Assembly (NCBI GenBank): GCA_963742725.1
Contig: CAVUMX010000002.1
Span: 10,827-74,826, forward strand
Direction: 5' to 3'
Length of the DNA: 64,000 nt
Source: CAVVAL01 sp963742725
GTDB lineage: Bacteria > Actinomycetota > Actinomycetes > Mycobacteriales > Cryptosporangiaceae
The notes beneath the pieces are model-generated. The model was not told the DNA's origin. It was given only the letters and a program-made list of their open reading frames with translations, and ran no database searches. A program made the translations under genes and the position numbers. Positions 48,615 to 56,155 of this stretch are shown here, one piece after another; position 1 is the first letter of the stretch, and each line of letters begins with the position of its first letter.

Positions 48615-49862
48615 ATGGCCACGGTGGCGTTCACCCATGCCAACCTCGTCGACGGCGACCATCCGGCGCGGCCCGGCACGACGGTCGTCGTCACCGGTAA
48701 GACGATCACCTCGGTCGAACCGGACGCGGACGCGCCGCCGGCCGCCGACCGTGTCGTGGACCTCGCCGGCCGCACGTTGATGCCGGGGCTGTTCAGCTGC
48801 CACTTCCACTCGACCTACCACGAGCTGGGATCGAAGCAGGCGCCGTTCGGGATGGAGGAGCCGCCGGCGCTGCTGGCGGTCCGCGCGGTCCGGAACCTGG
48901 AGACCGCGCTGCGCTCCGGCGTCACGAGCGTGATCAGCGCCGGCGCGTCGTTCGACATCGACGCGTCCATGAAGACGGCGATCCGGCAGGGGCTCGTCGC
49001 CGGGCCGCGCCTCACCGCCGGGAGCCGGGACGTCAGCACCACCGGCCACACCAACGACCTGTCCCGGCCGTGGTGGTGGGACGTGCGCGGCGAGGGCGGG
49101 TTACGGCTCGCCGACAGCCCCGACGAATTCCGCAAGGCCGTCCGGGAGGAGATCAAGCGCGGCGCCCAGATCATCAAGATGTTCGCGACCGGCGGCCACG
49201 GCACGATCGGACCGAAGGAACGCACCGAACTGAGCCGGCCCGAGTTCGCGGCCGCGATCGAGGCCGCCCACGAACGCGGCGCCATGGTCCGGGCGCACAT
49301 CGCGAACCGCGAGGCGATCCTCATGGCCGTGTCGCTGGGGATCGACGTCGTCGACCACGCGGACGGCATGGACGACGAGTGCGTCGAGGCGCTGCTGGAC
49401 GCCGGCACGACGGTCGTCCCCAGCCAGTTCTTCCCGTACGCGTTCTGGCAGTGGATGCGGGCCCGCGGCGCCGACCTCGCCCCCGGCGCCGGCGACCGCC
49501 TCAAGGCCGACCTGGACGAGGCCCTGCCGATGGTCGTCCGCGCCCACGAGGCCGGCGTACGGATGGTCGTCGGCGACGACTACGGCGCCGTCGGACTCCC
49601 CCACGGCCGCTACGCCGACGAGCTCGCGTTCTATGTGGAGCACGCCGGCATCGCGCCGCTCGACGTGATCCGGTGGGCGACGAAGAACGGCGCCGAGATG
49701 GCGCGGGCCGGCGAGCGCCTCGGCACCGTGGCCGAGGGCAAGCTCGCCGACCTGCTCGTCGTGGACGGCGATCCGCTCGCGGACATCACCGTGCTCCAGG
49801 ACCAGACCCGCCTGCTCGCCGTCATGAAGAACGGCGTCTTCCAGGCCGACGCGCTTACTTGA
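48615..49862 (+). CDS. Metal-dependent amidohydrolase
   Basis: A 415-residue amidohydrolase-superfamily enzyme (imidazolonepropionase/prolidase-like branch). Metal ligands are visible in LMPGLFSCHFHSTY (HxH), AQIIKMFATGGHG (carboxylated Lys position), GAMVRAHIANREAI (His), DVVDHADGMDDE (His) and VVGDDYGAVGLPHG (Asp). The C-terminal EGKLADLLVVDGDPLADITV closes the beta-sandwich. The substrate may be an imidodipeptide, cyclic amide or lactone-like compound; not assigned. ATG 48615 is used. The last 8 nt overlap the convergent membrane gene. Confidence 0.88.
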   Translation: MATVAFTHANLVDGDHPARPGTTVVVTGKTITSVEPDADAPPAADRVVDLAGRTLMPGLFSCHFHSTYHELGSKQAPFGMEEPPALLAVRAVRNLETALRSGVTSVISAGASFDIDASMKTAIRQGLVAGPRLTAGSRDVSTTGHTNDLSRPWWWDVRGEGGLRLADSPDEFRKAVREEIKRGAQIIKMFATGGHGTIGPKERTELSRPEFAAAIEAAHERGAMVRAHIANREAILMAVSLGIDVVDHADGMDDECVEALLDAGTTVVPSQFFPYAFWQWMRARGADLAPGAGDRLKADLDEALPMVVRAHEAGVRMVVGDDYGAVGLPHGRYADELAFYVEHAGIAPLDVIRWATKNGAEMARAGERLGTVAEGKLADLLVVDGDPLADITVLQDQTRLLAVMKNGVFQADALT

Positions 49863-50163
49863 CGCCGACCCGCGCCGCCTTCGCCGCCTTGACCGTGGAA
49901 ACGATCGCGAAGATCGGGGCAAGGAAGGCATACAGGAACATCCGGAATTCTCCCCCTTCGAACAAGAACAAGAGGTAGAAGGCGTAGCCGAGCATCGCGA
50001 CACCGACGACGACGTTGATCACCCGGTTGAGGATCGGTGTACCGATCGGCAGAGCGGACACGACGAACAGGATGATGCCACTGAGCGTGAGCGCGCCGAC
50101 ATAGATCAGGAACGTGCTGTCCGACACCTCGCCGGCGGCAAGGGTGTCGAGTGCGTTGAACAT
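49855..50163 (-). CDS. Small membrane protein of unknown function
   Basis: 102 residues with three hydrophobic helices: STFLIYVGALTLSGIILFVV, VINVVVGVAMLGYAFYLLFL, and RMFLYAFLAPIFAIVSTV. It ends in a basic tail KAAKAARVGVK. I do not recognise a family. ATG 50163 has GGAG upstream at good spacing. It is divergent from the membrane protein gene at 50278. Confidence 0.7.
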   Translation of the reverse strand: MFNALDTLAAGEVSDSTFLIYVGALTLSGIILFVVSALPIGTPILNRVINVVVGVAMLGYAFYLLFLFEGGEFRMFLYAFLAPIFAIVSTVKAAKAARVGVK

Positions 50164-50277
50164 GAAGTACTCCGTGTTAGTGATGAAAGACGAAGGGCAC
50201 ACCATAGACCACTGCACCAAGAGATCGACATGGGTTTCATGGTGCGTAAGTGCGCAAGATGGCGCTAACGTGGCGCG

Positions 50278-50973
50278 GTGACGATGACTGGAACCAAGGA
50301 CATGCTTACGCCCCCGCGCCAGGCGCCGAGCCCGCTCGCGCGGCGCCTGGTCTGGGCCAACGCCGTGCTCTGGGCGCTGCTCGTGCCGGTCACGCTCGCG
50401 TTCGCGGGTGCCGGCGAGGCGCTGCCCGACGTCAGCGAACCGGCCAAGATCGCGATGGCGCTCCTCGCGCCCGCGGTCGGGGTGCTGGTCAACCTCGCGG
50501 GGGCCGTCGCGCTCGCCGTGGCGGTGCAGCGGCTCGGGCAGCGGCGCGCCTGGCTCATCGCCTGCGGCGCCGGACTCCAGGTCGTGGCCGTGTTCGCCAC
50601 GGCCGCCGTCATCTCGATCGCCGTGGGGCTGGACCACGCCAGGCTGGCCGACTCCGACGCCACCAGCCGCGCGATCATCGCCGGATTCGCGGCGTCCGGG
50701 CTCGCCTACCTCGCGGGCCAGATCGCGATCGGCCGGTCGGTGACCGTGCTGTCCCGGCGTGTGTCGGCCTGGTACACCGCCGCCCCGCTGCTCGTCGGTC
50801 CGTACGTGGGGCTGACGGTCGGGTTCGCCGTCGCCGAGGAGTGGACCGAGTCGCTGGGGCCGGCGGTGTTCGTCCCGGTCACCGTCCTGGCCGGGACCTT
50901 CTTCATCGTCATGCCGGTGCTGTGGTTCCGGCTCGCGGTGCTCCTGTCACGCGCCGCGACCGCTCCCGCATAG
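50278..50973 (+). CDS. Six-helix membrane protein of unknown function
   Basis: 231 residues with about six membrane segments (LVWANAVLWALLVPVTLAFA, ALLAPAVGVLVNLAGAVALA, VVAVFATAAVISIAVGLDHA, SRAIIAGFAASGLAYLAGQI, and two near the C-terminus). No motif is recognised. Start codons at 50278 (GTG), 50284 and 50302 (ATG) are all possible. Its last 65 nt overlap the convergent DJ-1/PfpI gene, an unusually long convergent overlap. Confidence 0.7.
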   Translation: MTMTGTKDMLTPPRQAPSPLARRLVWANAVLWALLVPVTLAFAGAGEALPDVSEPAKIAMALLAPAVGVLVNLAGAVALAVAVQRLGQRRAWLIACGAGLQVVAVFATAAVISIAVGLDHARLADSDATSRAIIAGFAASGLAYLAGQIAIGRSVTVLSRRVSAWYTAAPLLVGPYVGLTVGFAVAEEWTESLGPAVFVPVTVLAGTFFIVMPVLWFRLAVLLSRAATAPA

Positions 50974-51574
50974 CCGCGACGATCTCGGCCGGCGCGGTGA
51001 GCGGCGAGCCGGCCGCGTACGGCGGCTGCGGGTCGTACTCGGTGCCGAGCTGGATGCCCTGGGCGTAGGCGTCCCCGGCGATCTTGCCGGCGAGCGTCAG
51101 CGCCATGTCGATACCGGCCGAGACCCCGGCTGCCGTCACGTACTTGCCGTCCACGACGACCCGCTCCGCCACCGGCGTGACGTCCATCGTGGAGAGCGCG
51201 TCCAGCCTGAGCCAGTGCGTGGTGGCGCGGCGTCCGGTGAGCAGTCCGGCGGCGGCCAGGATCAACGACCCCGTGCAGACGGACGTCGTCCAGGTACTGG
51301 TCTCGTCCGCCGCACGCAGCCACTCATGCACGGCGCCGTCCGCCAGGTGGTCCTGCTGGCCGGGACCGCCGGGCACGAGGATGAGATCGGGCCGCGGCAC
51401 GTCCGCCAGCGCGGCGTCCGCGATCAGCCCGAGCCGGCCGGTGTCGCTGCGCACCTCGCCGGGACGCTCGGCCACGAAGACGAGCTCGGCACCGGGGAGG
51501 CGGCCCAGGATCTCGTACGGCCCGATCGCGTCGAGCGCGGTGAGCCGGTCGAACAGCAGGATGGCGATCTGCAT
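50909..51574 (-). CDS. DJ-1/PfpI family protein
   Basis: A 221-residue class-I glutamine-amidotransferase-like protein. MQIAILLFDRLTALDAIGPY opens the fold, LILVPGGPGQQDHLADG follows, and the nucleophile elbow TTSVCTGSLILAAAGLLTGR carries the reactive Cys, then RRATTHWLRLDAL. Relatives include isonitrile hydratase and DJ-1 glyoxalases. The activity is not assigned. ATG 51574 follows AGGAGGAGAACGTC. It lies 12 nt after the GlxA regulator gene, so the two form an operon, and the regulator's N-terminal domain is a paralogue. Confidence 0.9.
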   Translation of the reverse strand: MQIAILLFDRLTALDAIGPYEILGRLPGAELVFVAERPGEVRSDTGRLGLIADAALADVPRPDLILVPGGPGQQDHLADGAVHEWLRAADETSTWTTSVCTGSLILAAAGLLTGRRATTHWLRLDALSTMDVTPVAERVVVDGKYVTAAGVSAGIDMALTLAGKIAGDAYAQGIQLGTEYDPQPPYAAGSPLTAPAEIVAAMRERSRRVTGAPRAGTTAPA

Positions 51575-51586
51575 GACGTTCTCCTC

Positions 51587-52531
51587 CTAGAAGCGGCGGC
51601 GGTATTCGGCCGGCGAGACGCCGAGCGCCCGCTGGAACGCCCGGCGCATCGCCTCGGGATTGCCGTAGCCGCACGTCCGGGCGATGCGTTCGATGCCGTC
51701 GTCGGTGTCCTCCAGCAGACGGCGGGCGGTTTCCAGGCGGGTGCGGTCCACGTAGCGGCCAGGCGTCATCCCGGTCTCGGCGGCGAACGCCCGGGCGAAC
51801 TGCCGCGGCGACAGGCTGGCGTGTTCGGCGAGCGTTTCAACCGAAAGATCGGCATCCGGATGGTCGGCGATGCGGCGCTGCACGTCCCGGAGCGCCGGCC
51901 GGTGCGCGAGCTGGGCCCGGAGCTGCGCGCTGAACTGCGTCTGGTTCCCCGGACGCCGCAGGAACATCACGAGGTGACGGGCGATCGTCAGGGCGGTGTC
52001 GCGCCCGTGGTCCTCCTCGACGAGCGCCAGTGCCAGGTCGATGCCGGCCGTGACCCCGGCCGAGGTGGCGATCTTCCCGTCCCGGACGAAGATCGGATCG
52101 GGATCGACGGTCACGTCAGGGAACCGGGCGGCGAGCGTCGCGCACTGGTTCCAGTGCGTCGTGGCACGCCGCCCCGCGAGCAGGCCGGCCTCGGCGAGCA
52201 GGAACGCGCCCGTGCAGACGGACACGATCCGGCCGGCCCGACCGGCGAACCGCCGCAACCAGGCCACCAGCGCCGGATCGGGCTCGCGGGTGCCGCGCCC
52301 GCCTGGAACCACCAGCGTGTGTGGCATGGCGGCGGTCGCCAGGTCCAGGTCGGGTACCAGCCGCAGGCCGCTCGATGTCCGCACCGCTCCCCCGCGGAGC
52401 GCTGCGGTGGTCACCTCGTAGACAGGCCGGCCAAGCACCTGGTTGGTGCCGGAGAAGACTTCGAGGGGTCCGGTCACGTCGAGGCTCTGGACCCCGTCGA
52501 ACAGGACGAAGAGCACATCCCGTCGTTCCAT
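51587..52531 (-). CDS. GlxA-family AraC-type transcriptional regulator
   Basis: About 314 residues (323 from the alternative ATG 52558). The N-terminal DJ-1/PfpI domain includes DVLFVLFDGVQSLDVTGPLE, VVPGGRGTREPDP and SVCTGAFLLAEAGLLAGRRA. The C-terminal AraC-type double helix-turn-helix reads LSVETLAEHASLSPRQFARA, FAAETGMTPGRYVDRTRLE and IARTCGYGNPEAMRRAFQRA. It probably regulates the adjacent DJ-1 gene. A family A palindrome lies 70 nt upstream. Confidence 0.9.
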   Translation of the reverse strand: MERRDVLFVLFDGVQSLDVTGPLEVFSGTNQVLGRPVYEVTTAALRGGAVRTSSGLRLVPDLDLATAAMPHTLVVPGGRGTREPDPALVAWLRRFAGRAGRIVSVCTGAFLLAEAGLLAGRRATTHWNQCATLAARFPDVTVDPDPIFVRDGKIATSAGVTAGIDLALALVEEDHGRDTALTIARHLVMFLRRPGNQTQFSAQLRAQLAHRPALRDVQRRIADHPDADLSVETLAEHASLSPRQFARAFAAETGMTPGRYVDRTRLETARRLLEDTDDGIERIARTCGYGNPEAMRRAFQRALGVSPAEYRRRF

Positions 52532-52600
52532 GCGTCCATGCTCGCTGCTCCCGGACATGGCAGCAAGGACGCACTTCCCCCCTTTCCTGCCATGCCGTCT

Positions 52601-52669
52601 CCCCCCACCTTCGGACTTTTGAGGGTCCCCGGCGGCGCCCGACCCTCAAAAGTCCGAAACTCGGCGGGG
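52601..52669. repeat. Family A palindromic element, copy 5
   Basis: Left arm in the CCACCTTCGG form, right arm in the CCGAGTTTCGG form, core TTCGGACTTTTGAGGG, spacer 17 nt (52626-52642). It lies between the sugar dehydrogenase terminator and the start of the GlxA regulator gene. Confidence 0.9.
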
Positions 52670-52718
52670 CCGGCGGGGCCGGCCAGCGGGGCCGGGCGGG
52701 CGGCGGCGCGGGCATGGC

Positions 52719-52750
52719 GGAGCCCGGCGCCCCGTGCGGCGCCGGGCTCC
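52719..52750 (-). terminator. Terminator of the sugar dehydrogenase gene
   Basis: GGAGCCCGGCGCC-CCGTGC-GGCGCCGGGCTCC is a perfect 13-bp stem with a 6-nt loop. It starts 6 nt beyond the stop of the minus-strand gene ending at 52757. Confidence 0.8.
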
Positions 52751-52756
52751 GGCCGA

Positions 52757-54853
52757 TCAGGACCCGAGGGTCAGGTGGAAGATGCGGTTGTTGCTGTTGT
52801 TCGGGGTGCTGTCCTTGTCGCCGCCGTTGCTGGTGGCGAGCCACAGCCCGCCGGACGGCGACGGTTCGACCGTCCGGAGGCGTCCGTAGGTGCCCTGGAA
52901 GAACTGCTGGCGGTCGGTGAGGCTGCTGCCGCTGATCGTGTAGCGGTAGAGCCGGGTGCCGCGCTGGCAGGCGACGTACAGCTTGTCGCGGACGATCCCG
53001 ATGCCGCTGCACGAGCCGGCCGACACCGACACGGTGGCCTTCGGCGCGATGAAGCCGCCGCAGCTGCCGGACGTGCCCTCACAGGACGGCCATCCGTAGT
53101 TGCCGCCGCGCTGGATGAGGTTCGTCTCGTCCATCACGCTGTTGCCGAACTCCTGCTCCCACAGCCGGCCCTGGGAGTCGAACGCGAGCCCCTGGATGTT
53201 GCGGTGGCCACGGCTCCACACGTGGTTGCCGAACGGGTTGTCCGACGGGACGGAGCCATCCGGGTTGATCCGCAGCACCTTGCCGTTGAGGCTGTTCTGG
53301 TTCTGTGCGCTCGAGGAGTTCTGCGCGTCGCCGGTGCCCGCGTACAGCTTGTTGTCCGGACCCCAGCGCAGCCGCCCGCCGTTGTGGAACTTGTTGCGGC
53401 CGATGCCGGTGACGAGCACCTGGTGGCTGGCCTGGTCGAGCGTGTTGTTGGTGGTGAGCTTCATCCGGACGATCCGGTTGTCCGACGGCGACGTGTGCAT
53501 GATGTACAGCCACCGGTCGGTCGCGAAGCTCGGCGAGATCTCCAGCCCCGTCAGGCCGCCCTCTCCGTCCGTGCTCTGGACGTTCGGCACCGAACCGGCG
53601 ATCGACTTCGCGCCGGTCGACGGGACGAGCCGCCCGATGTTGTGGGCGTCACGGCGGTTGTAGAGGATCGAGCCGTCCGGCAGCGTGACCAGACCCCAGA
53701 CCACGTCGTTCTCGGTACCGACCTGGTCCACGGCACAGATCGGCTGGGTGCACCCGCCGCCCGGCAGGACGACCGTCAGCCTGTTGCTCGCCGGTCCTTC
53801 GTTGCCGTTGGCGTCGAACGCGGTGGCCGTGTAGGAGTGGGTCGAGCCCGGCGTGAGGCCGTTGATCGTGGTGCCCAGCGTCGAGGACGTGGCGACCTTC
53901 GCCGTCCCGTCGTAGACGTTGTAGCCGGTGACCCCGACGTTGTCCGTCGCCGCGTTCCACGCCAGCGCGACGCTGGTGCTCGTGGGCGCCGAGGAGGTGC
54001 GGAGGTTCGTCGGCGCGGTCGGGTCCTGGGTATCGCCCGTGCCCGGCGTGGTGACCTGGAGCGTCCCGCTCGGCTGGGACACGTTGCCCGCGTTGTCCCG
54101 CGCGTTCACGTAGAAGCCGTAGGTCTGGTTCGGGCTCAGGTTGCCGCACGATCCGGTCAGCGTGGTGCCGTTGACCGTCGCGCAGTTCTGGCCGTCGCGG
54201 TAGATGTCGTACGCGACGACCGTGCCGTCGCTGTCGGTGGACGCCGTCCACCGGATCGTGGCGCTGCCCGACGTGACGCTGACCAGTTGCGGCGTGCCGG
54301 GCGGCGTGGGCGCCTGGCCCTCACCGATCTCGCCGTAGACGTCGAACTCCTGCAGCGAGTAGCCCTTGGTGGGCTCGTTGCGGCATCGCGTGGTGCCGAA
54401 GACCCGGACGTACCGGCCGGAGCCCGTCACGGTCAGGTCGTCGACCCCGCCGTCCCCGGTGGTCGTGGAGTAGATCGAGGTCCACGTGGTGCCGTTGGGT
54501 GACGACTCGACCCGGTAGGCACGGGCGCACGACGCGTCCCACTGCAACCGGACCCGGGAGAGGGTGGCCGTGGCGCCGAGGTCGACACGGATCCACGACG
54601 GGTCGATGCCGGCGGCGCTGGCCCAGCGGGTCGCCGAGTTGCCGTCCACCGCGTTCGCCGGGGCGCAACAGCCTCCCGAGGACGACGCGACGACCGGCTT
54701 GTTCCGCGACAGCAGGACCGGAGCGAGCGAACCGGTGACGGCCGGTTCCTGCTCCGGCTCCCCCGCGTTCGCCGTGGTCATTCCGGTGACGAGCGCGAGG
54801 GCGAGCGCCGTGGCGCCCGCCAGGATGGAGAAGCCCTTACTTGGTAACTTCAC
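52757..54853 (-). CDS. Secreted PQQ-type sugar dehydrogenase with discoidin and FN3 domains
   Basis: 698 residues. Signal peptide (GFSILAGATALALALVTGMT), then an F5/8-type-C discoidin domain at about 45-175 (NAVDGNSATRWASAAGIDPS, WIRVDLGATATLSRVRLQWD). Two fibronectin III domains follow (APTPPGTPQLVSVTSGSATI; PTAPTNLRTSSAPTSTSVAL). The C-terminal six-bladed glucose/sorbosone dehydrogenase propeller starts near 380 (VVWGLVTLPDGSILYNRRDA, GGLTGLEISPSFATDRWLYI, GGRLRWGPDNKLYAGTGDAQ, GHRNIQGLAFDSQGRLWEQE). It probably binds a polysaccharide and oxidises sugar with PQQ. GTG 54853 has GGGAGG upstream, and a LacI-type site lies in the leader. Confidence 0.88.
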   Translation of the reverse strand: MKLPSKGFSILAGATALALALVTGMTTANAGEPEQEPAVTGSLAPVLLSRNKPVVASSSGGCCAPANAVDGNSATRWASAAGIDPSWIRVDLGATATLSRVRLQWDASCARAYRVESSPNGTTWTSIYSTTTGDGGVDDLTVTGSGRYVRVFGTTRCRNEPTKGYSLQEFDVYGEIGEGQAPTPPGTPQLVSVTSGSATIRWTASTDSDGTVVAYDIYRDGQNCATVNGTTLTGSCGNLSPNQTYGFYVNARDNAGNVSQPSGTLQVTTPGTGDTQDPTAPTNLRTSSAPTSTSVALAWNAATDNVGVTGYNVYDGTAKVATSSTLGTTINGLTPGSTHSYTATAFDANGNEGPASNRLTVVLPGGGCTQPICAVDQVGTENDVVWGLVTLPDGSILYNRRDAHNIGRLVPSTGAKSIAGSVPNVQSTDGEGGLTGLEISPSFATDRWLYIMHTSPSDNRIVRMKLTTNNTLDQASHQVLVTGIGRNKFHNGGRLRWGPDNKLYAGTGDAQNSSSAQNQNSLNGKVLRINPDGSVPSDNPFGNHVWSRGHRNIQGLAFDSQGRLWEQEFGNSVMDETNLIQRGGNYGWPSCEGTSGSCGGFIAPKATVSVSAGSCSGIGIVRDKLYVACQRGTRLYRYTISGSSLTDRQQFFQGTYGRLRTVEPSPSGGLWLATSNGGDKDSTPNNSNNRIFHLTLGS

Positions 54854-54867
54854 GCGGTCCTCCCGGC

Positions 54868-54882
54868 GGTAAACGTTTTCAG
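54868..54882 (-). promoter_or_regulatory. LacI-family operator-like site upstream of the sugar dehydrogenase
   Basis: On the minus strand CTGAAAACGTTTACC fits the general LacI-family pattern TGWAANCGNTNWC. It lies about 15 nt upstream of the start codon, adjacent to the ribosome site, and would allow sugar-responsive repression. Confidence 0.45.
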
Positions 54883-54988
54883 GGATATACCTGCCGGAAT
54901 GGCACGGACTCAATACTTTCGGCGAGTTTTCCCGTGGGGCGGGTGTTGCTCCCGTTTCCACCGCTGCGATCGTTCCGCGACACGCGGA

Positions 54989-55016
54989 CGGGGCCCCGGA
55001 CGTGTCCAGGGCCCCG
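54989..55016 (-). terminator. Terminator of the cutinase gene
   Basis: CGGGGCCC and GGGCCCCG pair, with inner GGAC-GT-GTCC extending the stem after single mismatches. It lies 11 nt beyond the minus-strand stop at 55028. Confidence 0.75.
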
Positions 55017-55027
55017 CCGCGGTGTTG

Positions 55028-55894
55028 TCAGGAGTGCGGGCAGGTGTCGCGGTACTCCTCGATCAGGGCGCTACGGGCCGGCGGCGGGCAGAGGAACTGC
55101 TCGTACCGGGTGTCGTTGTCGACGAATCGCTTCAGCCACGAGATCGTGTACTTCGCGACCGTGACGTTCGGCGTGACCGCCGACGAGTGGGTCCCGTTGT
55201 TGAGTTCGAGGTACGCCTTGTCCAGCGTCGCCGGCAGGCTGTTGTAGAAGGGCTCGGAGTGGGACGCCACCGGCGCCGTCGTGTCACTTTCGCCGCCGAC
55301 GATGAGGGTCGGGACCGTCACCGACGACCAGTTCGTCGTCGAGTGCCAGCCGCTGAGTGGGATCGCCGCCTGTAACGCCGGCCGGGTGCGCGCCGCGTTG
55401 AGGCTGCCGCCCCCGCCCATCGAGTAGCCCATGACGCCGAGCCGGCTGCCGTCGATCCGGCTCCGGACGGAGCTGCTCTGGACGAGGTAGTCGAGCGCCG
55501 CCAGGAGTTGCATGCCACGCGACTCCGGCCAGTCCAACGTGGACCGGGTGTCGATCGTGAAGACGACGAAACCCTGGGACGCCAGCCTGGGACCGAACCA
55601 GGCCATTCTGGACTGGGTGTTGGTCCACCCCGGTGCGACCGCGATCGCACCGAACGTGCCTTCGGCGGTGCTCGTCGGGTAGTAGATCGTTCCGCCGCCG
55701 AAGCCCGAGACGCTCGACCGCGAGACGACGGTCTGCGCGTACGCGAACGGGCCTCGTTCAGCTTCGATGCTGGCGACGGTCGGGGCCGGTCCCCGCTCGT
55801 ACGGGTTTGCGGATGCGTTGGCTTCGGGTGCGACGGTCACGCTGGCCCCCACCAGCGCCACTGCCATGGCCACGCGGATCAGTAATCGCTTCAT
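55028..55894 (-). CDS. Secreted cutinase / polyester hydrolase (PET-hydrolase homologue)
   Basis: 288 residues, closely resembling Thermobifida cutinases. The signal peptide ends near ANA-SANPYERGP. SVSGFGGGTIYYP is typical. The nucleophile Ser158 is in VMGYSMGGGGSL, Asp204 in VGGESDTTAPVA, and His236 in LNNGTHSSAV, in the usual order. Trp183 (SGWHS) and Met159 line the site as in known PET hydrolases. The oxyanion position that is Tyr in TfCut2 and IsPETase is Trp90 here (APGWTN). Cys269 and Cys285 should form the C-terminal disulfide next to RFVDNDTRYEQFLCP. ATG 55894 has GGGAGG upstream. Confidence 0.93.
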   Translation of the reverse strand: MKRLLIRVAMAVALVGASVTVAPEANASANPYERGPAPTVASIEAERGPFAYAQTVVSRSSVSGFGGGTIYYPTSTAEGTFGAIAVAPGWTNTQSRMAWFGPRLASQGFVVFTIDTRSTLDWPESRGMQLLAALDYLVQSSSVRSRIDGSRLGVMGYSMGGGGSLNAARTRPALQAAIPLSGWHSTTNWSSVTVPTLIVGGESDTTAPVASHSEPFYNSLPATLDKAYLELNNGTHSSAVTPNVTVAKYTISWLKRFVDNDTRYEQFLCPPPARSALIEEYRDTCPHS

Positions 55895-56034
55895 CTCGTA
55901 GTCCTCCCTGAGTGCGGTGCACGACATGGGGAAACGCGAGACTCCGGGCAAAACGGTACGAGTTGGTGAACGGGTTAAGCAAGCCTTTGCTCGTGACGGC
56001 ATCCCGCCTCACGGCTTGTGCACTTTCGCCGATG

Positions 56035-56155
56035 CGCCGCGCGTGCGGCGGCCCCGCGCGTCGGTGGCGGGCGCGTGCGGCGGCCCCGCGCGGCGGCGGC
56101 CCGGACGCGCGCTGGCCGGTGCGTGCGGCGGCCTGTGCGTGCGGCGGCCCGCTTC
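56035..56155. repeat. GC-rich tract with four copies of a 13-mer
   Basis: GCGTGCGGCGGCC occurs at 56041, 56073, 56121 and 56137 inside an almost pure-GC stretch between the cutinase promoter and the 3' end of the ABC permease gene. No gene is credible. It resembles the tract at 14640-14790 in composition but not in sequence. Confidence 0.65.
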
